Of a DNA stretch of 64,000 nt, positions 56,487-64,000 are shown in pieces (within the stretch, counting starts at the first letter, position 1; each line of letters opens with the position of its first letter). The stretch comes from Diabrotica undecimpunctata. Lineage: Eukaryota; Arthropoda; Insecta; Coleoptera; Chrysomelidae. Below the pieces are notes generated by a model. It searched no databases, was not told the origin of the DNA, and saw only the letters and a list, made by a program, of their open reading frames with translations. A program made the position numbers and the translations under genes. The stretch lies in contig NC_092809.1 in the NCBI RefSeq assembly GCF_040954645.1, positions 81,842,889 to 81,906,888 on the forward strand, in the 5' to 3' direction.

Positions 56487-57947
56487 GTATATGGTTTATC
56501 ACAAGGCATCAATTTTGAAATATGGAAATAATTCATATCATTCTTTTTGTATCCAATATCTACTTCATATAATGTATTTGAAATTTGTTTTTTATTTGAA
56601 ATGGACCTACTCTTACTTCGTCAAGTTTTTTTCTATTTAGTTTTGATTTATTTTCTACATATGCACAATCTCCCTCTTTGAATTCATAGGATTTTCTATT
56701 TTTGTCATACAGTTTTTTATTATATTCATGATGTCGTACCGAATTTTTATAGGCTATTTCTTTATCTTTTGATACATTTGTTGTCTCACACAGTTCCTCG
56801 GGAACAATCGGATCTGCTTTTCCAAAAAGCAAATATTCTGGGCTATATCCGGTTACAGAATGATCTATTTTATTGTATTCCTCTATACATTCTTCAGCTA
56901 TTTTTGTCCATGCTCGAATTCTAGTTTCATTTTGTTTGCATCTTATTCTGTTAACTAATGTCTGATTAAGTCTTTCATTTAATCCATTCGAGAATGGACA
57001 GTCTACTGCTGTAAAAATTAATTGAATATTTAAATGTTTCATATGATTTCTAAATATTTTGGAATTAATTCCTGGATACTGATCTGTTAATAATGTTTTT
57101 ATGGGGTGTTTATCTTGAATTTTGGCGATTAATTTTATGAAATCTTCTGTGGTCTGATTTTTAGAAGTAACTGCAAACGCATATCTGGTGAAGTGATCTA
57201 CAAGTAAATGGAGGTATTTTTTTGTCGAACGATTGCCACCAAATCCTCCTATTGTATCTAAGGACATTATCTGAAAAGGTTCTTTTGCTGGACCCAATTG
57301 TGACAGAAGACCATATTTTGGACCGATTCTTGTTTTATTTTTACAGCAGATCTCGCATTTTTGACAGATATCCTTTGCTAGTGAATCTATATTCTTAATG
57401 TAGTAAAAATTTCTAATTTTGTTTGTTACTTTACCAGCACAAATATGACCATAAAATTTGTGAACTTTTGTTATTAACTCTTTTCCAAAATCTTTGGATA
57501 AAATTATTCTTTTTTCATTCTTCCTTAATTTATAAAATATATCTTGGTTCAAAATTGTTCCTCTCATTGTATCTATAACTTGTCGATTATTATTTTGGTC
57601 TTGTTTTATCTCAGTTAATGTGACTAGGTTTACTGTTCTTATGAATGTTTCTGCATTTTTCATATTTTCCAACACTGGGTTTCTAGAAAGGCAGTCTGCT
57701 TCTACATTTTCTTTTCCAGGTTCATATTTAATGTCGAAGTCAAATTGTGAAAGAAAATGTGTCATATCTCCTAATTCTTCATCTGGTCTTGTACGAAGTT
57801 CTCTTCCCTCAAGGGGTTTATGATCAGTAATAACGAGAAATTTTCTTCCCATTAGCCAGTATTGCCAAAATTTTATTGCTTCTTTAATTGCCAGGCATTC
57901 TAAAAAAATAGCCTTTTTATTTTTTTGATATTTGTTCAATTTTTTTT
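56487..57947 (-). pseudogene. pol: RNase H end and integrase (second gypsy element)
   Basis: Open from 57939 to 56560 (459 codons). FLVITDHKPL and VEADCLSRNP are the last RNase H motifs. Integrase has H160, H165, C195 and C198 of the zinc module and the triad Asp228, Asp286, Glu322 (D-X57-D-X35-E). A GPF motif (VGPFQIK, 444-450) marks the C-terminal module. The frame joins to the upstream RT frame only across an A8 run at 57940-57947, and it shifts again near 56585, after which the frame remains open to a stop near 56487. Both shifts are one-base events in A-rich sequence. No macrodomain is present, unlike the other element. Confidence 0.88.
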
Positions 57948-59521
57948 GAAAAGTATGCTACGGGTTTCATTTCTCCATCTCTTTGTTTTTGTTTCAGAAC
58001 CGCACCAATTCCTAGAACACTAGCATCTGTATATATAGTTGTAGGAGCATTTGGGTTAAAAATGGCTAGTATAGGTTCAGAACAGAGGATATTTTTTGCC
58101 CTATCAAAAGCTGTTTGGCAGCTTAAAGACCAGTGGAATTTGATATATTTTCTAAGTAAATTATGTAGTGGCTCTAATAACCTAGCTGAATCTTTTATAT
58201 ATTTGTGGTAAAAATTTACTTTTCCCAAAAACTGTCGTACTTTTTTTCTCGTGTCTGGTGCTGGAAAATCTCTGATCGATATTAAATTATCATGTAACGG
58301 ACGAACTGAATTGTGTCCCACAATGTGTCCCAAATATTTAACCTCTTCTCTTGCAAAATTACATTTTAGAAGTTTGAGCCTAAATCCCTCTTCAATAATT
58401 GCTTTCATAAGTCTTTCTATATGGTCTAAGTGTTCTTCAAATGATAATGAGAATATTAAAATGTCATCTATGTAGTTTATACAAAATGAATTTAAATTAT
58501 GCTTCCTGATAATATTACTTAAAATTCTTTGAAATATTGCGGAAGATGTTTTAAGCCCAAAAGGTAAACATTTCCATTGCCAATGACCACTTTGGGTAAC
58601 GAAGGCTGTCTTGTATTTATCTTTTATCCGAACTGGAATACACCAAAAAGCAGAATTTATATCTAAAGTAGTAAAGAACCTAGCATTCCTTGTTTTGGTC
58701 AAAATCTCGTCAATTAAAGGAAAAGGTTGGGGTTCAGGAATAATTAATTTGTTTAACTCACGAAAGTCAATGCACAATCTTGTTTTAGATCCTTCATCTT
58801 TTTTAAAAGCCAATGTAACAGGTGCTGCAAAAGGTGAAGATGATTCTTCTATTAAATTTGCTTTTAATAATTGTCCTATTTGAAATTCTATCTCTTTTTG
58901 GTCTTCTATCGAGCATCTATAGGGTCTTTTTGCAACAAATTTATGTTCTAAAAGTTTAATTTGAGCTTCATTATTTTGAACCTGCCCAATGTCAAATTTA
59001 GGTTTTGCAAAAATATTGTCATATTTATTTAGTAATATTTCTATTTTATTTTTCTGATATGGCAATAAATGTTGTAATTTTGCTTCAAAAAGTTCTGTGG
59101 GAATTCCCTCATTAAAGTTTATGGAGTATTCTGTAATATTAATATTATAATTAAATTTTTCGATTTTTTCTTCAATTTTTCCGTATAATCTTTGATAAAT
59201 CTCTAAATCAAAATCTTGTTTCATTTGAAAATTTAAAATAGAATCTAATCCGAGTAGAATATCGTACTCAAAATATTCATCATTAATTACAAAAAGATTA
59301 ATATTTTTCTCAATTTTATTAATTTTCAGTTTTGCAATTAGTTTTCCTGTAAAATTTGTTCTGCCATTTATCGTTTTAAACATATTCCTATCTTCTTGAA
59401 TATCTAATCCTAACTTTCTTGCCACCTTCGAATTCAGAAGAGTAACATTTGAGCCTGGGTCATAAACTCCACATAATTCTTTATTATTTAGGAATACTTT
59501 TAATTTGATTAATGGCAGCAA
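57917..59521 (-). CDS. pro-pol: protease and reverse transcriptase
   Basis: 534 open codons. The first listed codon is TTG, so the protein is most likely made by -1 frameshifting from gag at 59527-59533. The protease has YDPGSNVTLL (residues 20-29), where Pro replaces the usual Ser/Thr of D-S/T-G, and ILLGLDS (88-94). RT has RLCIDFRELNK, TLDINSAFW (Asp287) and YIDDILIF (350-357) and extends into the RNase H start at IYTDASVLGIGA (Asp499). The frame ends at 57917 because of the A8-run shift at 57940-57947. RT motifs are intact. Confidence 0.9.
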   Translation of the reverse strand: MLPLIKLKVFLNNKELCGVYDPGSNVTLLNSKVARKLGLDIQEDRNMFKTINGRTNFTGKLIAKLKINKIEKNINLFVINDEYFEYDILLGLDSILNFQMKQDFDLEIYQRLYGKIEEKIEKFNYNINITEYSINFNEGIPTELFEAKLQHLLPYQKNKIEILLNKYDNIFAKPKFDIGQVQNNEAQIKLLEHKFVAKRPYRCSIEDQKEIEFQIGQLLKANLIEESSSPFAAPVTLAFKKDEGSKTRLCIDFRELNKLIIPEPQPFPLIDEILTKTRNARFFTTLDINSAFWCIPVRIKDKYKTAFVTQSGHWQWKCLPFGLKTSSAIFQRILSNIIRKHNLNSFCINYIDDILIFSLSFEEHLDHIERLMKAIIEEGFRLKLLKCNFAREEVKYLGHIVGHNSVRPLHDNLISIRDFPAPDTRKKVRQFLGKVNFYHKYIKDSARLLEPLHNLLRKYIKFHWSLSCQTAFDRAKNILCSEPILAIFNPNAPTTIYTDASVLGIGAVLKQKQRDGEMKPVAYFSKKIEQISKK

Positions 59522-59523
59522 AT

Positions 59524-60798
59524 CTAGTTTTTTTGTTCAGTTACTGTTTCATTTAATGTCTCCTGTATAGCAATATTATTAATATATTTAATATCATTTG
59601 ATTTGTTTTCTTTTGTTACCTTTTTATCTTTTTGCTTTAAACGGCATATTGCCTCTGGATGAAACCTCCCAGGGAATCCTTTTCTATCACAATATTGACA
59701 AGTAGTTTTCTGTTCTTCTGGTATTATAGTAGATTTTTGATAAAAATTTGGTTTTGTCTCCAATTTATTCTTCTTTTTTATAACTAAACTTTCCAATTTT
59801 CGTAATTCACCTACCAATTTTTCCATTGTTGTAACGTCAGCTCTATTAATATTATCTTGTATATAAATTGGCAAATTTGTTACAATTAAATCAATTAGTA
59901 TATCAATGGGAAAATCATTCTTTATATTTAGCAATAAATTTTCTTTACGAAACGCATAATCAACAATACTACCACCTATATACCTAAAAGAATAAGCTTG
60001 CCTATGATTATGCCAACCTGTTTCACAAAAACTATCTAAAAAATTAATTTTCCATACCTCAAAACTGTTATCTAAGCCTAATGTTATTATTTTTGATTCA
60101 AACCATTCTTTTGCTATTCCATCAAGAAACAAACGTAGAATCAAAATCTTGTCTTCATCAGCAACCACCTCACATCGCAAACATTCTGATTCGAAGGTCT
60201 TGAGCCATGAATTCATTGGAACATTATTTCCATCAAAATTTCGAAGTACAAAATCATCTTTTATTTTTTTTAAATTTTTCTTTTCAACTTTAGGTAAATT
60301 TGTGTCATTAAATTTCTGGAGCAACTCAGCAAATGATGGAAATTGTTCAGCTGTTTCTATCTTCTCATACACTGGTAATAAGGTCTGTTGTAAGTACTCA
60401 CTTTGATAAACCACATCACCATCTGAATCAAAATAAATCTCCTTCAAATTGTCTTCTAATGCTATAGTACATGTTCTAAAGGATCCTCTTGTTTTCATAG
60501 ATGCTAATATATTCTTCACTTTTTTCAGATGAAATAGTTCAGAATGATCAATTTGAAGTTGTTTTTCAAAGGGGATTTCATAATAAAAACGGGACCCTGT
60601 TGGCTGCAGCCACTTAAATTTATATACATTTTTCTTACTATCACTACTGTTTGCTTCTATAGCCATGCAAATTCTCATTGATGTAAAATTCATTCTTAAA
60701 TATCGTTTTATCCAAATAACGGCTTGGAAATTTATAGTTATCACTATATTTTTTTTTATCAGCTTAAGTTCTTGATTTATAAGTGTAATATCATACAC
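59524..60798 (-). CDS. gag (second gypsy element)
   Basis: The open frame has 424 codons, but its first part lies inside the LTR. The likely start is a Met near 60690 or 60666 (MAIEANSSDSKKN). The central region (NSWLKTFESECLRCEVVADE, LRLFLDGIAKEWFESKI, AYSFRYIGGSIVDYAFRKE) is the Gag/capsid-like domain. The nucleocapsid has C367-X2-C370-X9-H380-X4-C385, a CCHC knuckle with nine residues where four are usual. The frame ends in the classic slippery sequence A AAA AAC followed directly by TAG (59526-59524). Confidence 0.88.
   Translation of the reverse strand: MYDITLINQELKLIKKNIVITINFQAVIWIKRYLRMNFTSMRICMAIEANSSDSKKNVYKFKWLQPTGSRFYYEIPFEKQLQIDHSELFHLKKVKNILASMKTRGSFRTCTIALEDNLKEIYFDSDGDVVYQSEYLQQTLLPVYEKIETAEQFPSFAELLQKFNDTNLPKVEKKNLKKIKDDFVLRNFDGNNVPMNSWLKTFESECLRCEVVADEDKILILRLFLDGIAKEWFESKIITLGLDNSFEVWKINFLDSFCETGWHNHRQAYSFRYIGGSIVDYAFRKENLLLNIKNDFPIDILIDLIVTNLPIYIQDNINRADVTTMEKLVGELRKLESLVIKKKNKLETKPNFYQKSTIIPEEQKTTCQYCDRKGFPGRFHPEAICRLKQKDKKVTKENKSNDIKYINNIAIQETLNETVTEQKN
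59527..59533 (-). promoter_or_regulatory. Programmed -1 frameshift site A AAA AAC
   Basis: A heptamer in the gag frame immediately before the gag stop. A -1 shift continues directly into the protease-RT frame. This is one of the most efficient known eukaryotic slippery sequences. No obvious stimulatory stem was traced by eye. Confidence 0.78.
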
Positions 60799-61105
60799 TT
60801 ATTCATGTGAAGAGATAGCAGTTTGAATTCGTCTAAAAAGAGTTTATTATCGTTAAAATTCCACAATATAAATTATTAACAATAATAACATAACTAAAAT
60901 AACTTAACAAATATACAAACCTAAAAAGAGAATCAAGAACAATGCTATTTCTTACGCCATTAAGTAATTTGACAATTGTACCATACAATTTACAATATGT
61001 CAATGTCAATAAAACTTAAACAGTCATACAACCTAAAACTTTAAATAACTAAAAATAACTAAGCCCTGCTGTTTCACTTAAAATAAACATAGGTTTACTT
61101 TTACA
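60784..61105 (-). repeat. 5' LTR of the second gypsy element
   Basis: 322 bp, one mismatch to 56131-56452. Confidence 0.93.
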
Positions 61106-61555
61106 TATAAAGCGTATAAAGTTATTTTGTCATTTTTGACTGCTTTAAATTGTCCAGTATTCTATCTATCATATTTTCTAAAGATGTGAAACAGTTTTAT
61201 GCTTCTTCATTTGCGTTTTGTCCTTGGATAAAGTTTCTGACAACCTTTAAAACACGTGTGAATGGTCAACCCAATACAATGACACTTGTGAATCATAAAT
61301 TTTACATTTCCGACTAAGAATCATAAATTGTAAGAAGTTTATTGCGGGCGGCCCGCAGTTAAAAAGGGTATTTATTTATAGCTACGACCGGGCCAAAACG
61401 TAAAAAACACGTTTTTCAATCTTATTTTTTCTCGTTATAAGCAAATTTACCTCGCTATAAAGGGTTATAGTTCAATAGAAATTTCACGGGACATCTAATG
61501 TACCTCGTTATAAGCGAAACCTCGTAATAACCGTGTTCGTTGTAAAGGGAGTATA

Positions 61556-61557
<2 letters not shown>

Positions 61558-61598
<41 letters not shown>
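61558..61598. repeat. (TA)n tract
   Basis: Pure AT repeat between the pogo-like element and the next MITE. Confidence 0.95.
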
Positions 61599-61599
<1 letters not shown>

Positions 61600-62504
61600 C
61601 ATTTTTCATATAAAAATGCTTGCACGTCATTCAAGATTTACGACGTCAGAACCCCACAGCGTTGCCAAAACATCAGAATAGTTAGTAAGTGACGAATTTT
61701 GAAAATTTCAACTATTTGTCAAACTATTAGATATATTAACAGTAAATACACTTAGTTTAAAGACTACTGCAACACGCTAAAATACATCAGAAAACATTTT
61801 AATACAAAATTATATATTCTAAATTTTAAACTTACTTCTTTTAGGGCTTTAATAGTAAAAACGTCCCGCCATTATTTCTTGTTCAAAATAATCTGTCTTA
61901 TATGAAAGCTTATAATCTTTCTACAGATTATTTATTTGATTTGGCATAGCACATTCACAATACACAACAATAATTAGTTTTTAAAGCTATTAATCTAAAT
62001 TTAATATGTATTTATAAATACAATTTATTAATATATATTATATTATGATCAAATTGTGTAAGAAATCAAAACATAAACAAAATTCTTACTCTAAAAAAGC
62101 GGCAAGACTTTATACACTTTTGCCACACGCTGAACTGTCAATAAAATTTGAAGTATTCCCGTATCAGTTGGGTACAATTGTCTAATGTATTTAATTAAAA
62201 TTATTATTTTGTGGCATATTAGACTTACAGTTATTTCATAAAATTTATATTATTAATAATAACAAATGTTTTTGGTGATTTAATCAATATAATTCTAAAA
62301 TTTCCAATATAATGATGATTACATTTTGCTGATTAGTACACTATGTTGACGCCTATGAAAGATCGAGCAGTTCCGTATGGGTTTCGTATTATTAGCTGTG
62401 TTAGGAAAATTTGAACTCTAAGGTTGACGTTCTGGAAATTTTAAATATAAGTGACATCACTTTATATAAATTGTGACGTGCAAGCATTTTTATATGAAAA
62501 ATAC
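61599..62504. mobile_element. MITE with relic exon 1
   Basis: The ends share GCATTTTTCATATAAAAATG..CTTGCACGTCA in inverted orientation (about 33 bp, one mismatch), flanked by TATA. On the minus strand near 61945-61835 a MPNQINNL-type frame with stops runs to a GAA|GTAAGT donor. Its layout parallels the relic exon in the 21442-22340 MITE. Confidence 0.72.
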
Positions 62505-64000
62505 TATATTTATTATGTCACTGCGTAAAATAAACATACACTTAAAAATAAAATGACGTTTAACAAACGTCAACGCTTTACCAAAATAAAATAAAATAAC
62601 TAAATAATATTAAATAAAATTAAATGAAGGTAAATAGAATTAAATAAAATTGAAGTTAAACAGAATTATGTAGAATTAAATAATTTTTTGAGTGTTGTGT
62701 GGTGGGGATAGAATAGTTAGTTATGTCACCTCGGGGGAACAAATAAGGGTCTAACCACCTTCTGATATCCCCGGGTGCTCTGTAGAGGGCTTCGGTGTAA
62801 ACGTCGAGAAAGTTTTGATTAATTGATTAATTTGATTACTTTTCCCGAAAAATGCTTAATTTTTTAGTTATTTTATGTTAAAATATTTGATTCGGAATTT
62901 GACAAGCAAGACCTACTTTTACAACTCTGCTTCGGCTGGGTCTGCAGACTTCATAAGTACACATTTTTTATTTGTTTTTTTTTATAAACTGTTTTTTTGT
63001 TAAGAAAATTTTTTCGATTCGATTAATATTTACTTTTTGTAAAATGTAAAATGTACATTTTCACTATCAAATAACTCAAAAAGTATTAAATTGTGAAAAA
63101 ACTCTATATAATAAAAGTTGTTTAGAATTCACCACTCAAGTAAAAGCAACCCTGGGAAAGTCCAAAAGTAAAGTGGAGGGAAAGAGGAACCTAAATCCAA
63201 ATTTTTAAGCAAACCCGTCGTGACGAGGAAAATTACATTCCAAACAGTCAAAAATAATAAAAACGGACGATGTTACAAATTTTTGACTCAAAGGTTTAGA
63301 GTACTGTAAACATTTCCATGTTCATTCAAAACAGTATTGACACTTGGACACAATAGAATTAGTGACATTTTCAATACTATTTTGAACGAACAAGGAAATG
63401 TTTAAAGTACGTTAAATCTTCAAGTCAATAATTTGTAAAACCTATTTTTTTATTATTTTCATTCAAAATTATATTGTAGTTTTCTGCTGATGCTGATAAA
63501 TAATTAGCGAAATATTGAGACATAAAGAAAAAAGAGTTTTTCATACAAATAACAGACCGCATACCTGTTAACTCGCTACAAATATTTGTTTACGTTTCGG
63601 TCGATAATCCTACCAGATTTGCTGATTCATTTTTTGTATCCACCAAAAACTTTTGTAATTTTGCAATATATAAATTATTATCAAATGGCAGAATAGTATA
63701 CATTATTTGTATAACGTTTATATTTTTAGTATACTTTTGAACACGGTAAAGCAAAGCTAGTTCATCCCTGTTATTGAATAATACTCAGGGATAGCACTAG
63801 CTAATGAAAAGATTTTCCACTCTTTAGACTTTTAAAATATATTTCCTCGGAGAATCAGATCAAATTGTTTGAACACTGCTGAATGAGATTATTTCTCGTG
63901 ATAATTAAAACCCTCTTTTGTGCTAAGATGTATATGTCAATTAATAATACGCAATACCAAAAAAATACTATACTTGACAGCCAGAGCACGAAAATGGATG
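62505..64000. other. AT-rich sequence without recognised genes
   Basis: 62575-62680 is a degenerate AAATAAAATT-type repeat. 63301-63410 is an inverted repeat with arms of about 45 bp (GTACTGTAAACATTTCC at the left). No coding domain was found. Confidence 0.45.

Larger units (their letters stand above)
56131..61105 (-). mobile_element. Second Ty3/gypsy LTR retrotransposon, 4,975 bp
   Basis: Two 322-bp LTRs differ by one base (AACTGAAAA versus AACTAAAAA). The internal region codes on the minus strand for gag, protease-RT and RNaseH-integrase. The polypurine tract TAGGGGGA lies beside the 3' LTR (56453-56460). No standard TGG primer-binding site follows the 5' LTR; the first internal bases are CTTATAAATCAAGAACTTAA. 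The flanks are TATA-rich, so a TATA target duplication is possible. Confidence 0.92.
55817..61558. mobile_element. pogo-like TIR element split by an LTR retrotransposon
   Basis: CAGTAGACTCCCTCTATAAC at 55817 and the reverse complement of the end at 61558 (CAGTATACTCCCTTTACAAC) form TIRs of about 26 bp, with TA on both sides. Subterminal CCTCGTTATAAGCG copies occur near both ends. CAGT..CTCCCT..TATAACGA is the TIR style of pogo/Tigger elements. Without the inserted retrotransposon (56131-61105) it is about 770 bp and has no transposase. Confidence 0.78.

Overview
This is an AT-rich, repeat-dominated stretch of an animal genome, most likely an insect. The evidence is one spliced BTB/zinc-finger host gene with a multi-kilobase intron, plus insect-type Ty3/gypsy, LINE, Penelope-like, Tc1/pogo/Harbinger, Helitron and MITE insertions and about twenty long (TA)n tracts. 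The species cannot be fixed from the sequence alone; a beetle-like repeat landscape is only an impression. Nothing prokaryotic is present.

Layout. 1-2912: a decayed, internally deleted minus-strand Ty3/gypsy copy cut by the window edge. 2913-6480: a plus-strand gypsy relic (PBS, protease, RT) split by a 1.8 kb insertion. 6640-8200: LINE relic and a tRNA-derived SINE. 8675-15714: the host BTB-C2H2 gene on the minus strand, two coding exons predicting 409 aa. Its intron holds a TIR element, LINE tails, a hammerhead-ribozyme-like motif and a non-autonomous Helitron (14249-14735). 16038-17600: a MITE, an inverted Penelope-terminus palindrome and a LINE. 17699-21093: a 3.4 kb DDE transposon with 34-bp TIRs and a broken transposase. 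21442-30667: MITE, Penelope pieces, a long-TIR foldback element and a LINE. 30668-31349: an inverted array with three hammerhead-ribozyme motifs. 31803-33470: a second transposase of the same family as at 18.8-20.7 kb. 33912-35673: a Tc1-like transposon split by a LINE with a 14-bp target duplication. 37150-41380: LINEs, a solo LTR and a Penelope GIY-YIG fragment. 42281-44146: a fuller Penelope-like element. 45097-46062: a Harbinger relic. 47190-47738: a MITE abutting 47746-53973, an almost complete Ty3/gypsy element. 55817-61558: a pogo-like TIR element interrupted by a second LTR retrotransposon (56131-61105). 61599-62504: another MITE. The last 1.5 kb has no recognised gene.

The most striking observation is in the 47746-53973 retrotransposon. 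Its integrase C-terminus, after the GPY module, runs in the same reading frame into a TARG1/OARD1-like macrodomain (ADP-ribosyl hydrolase fold) and then a CCCH-type zinc-finger motif that stops exactly where the final His is expected. This suggests that a mobile element captured an ADP-ribose-handling module. The second notable theme is self-cleaving RNA: three near-identical hammerhead cores at 30.77-31.28 kb and a divergent one at 12.6 kb share the same tiny palindromic stem III. Third, both LTR elements show candidate -1 frameshift heptamers (A AAA AAC before the gag stop in one, T TTA AAG at the protease/RT border in both copies of the other).

All transposon genes here look broken, apart from the gag and pro-RT frames of the 56-61 kb element. 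The single base difference between the LTRs of each element indicates recent insertion, so some frameshifts could be assembly errors. Family calls come from motif recognition in the translated sequence; no search was run.
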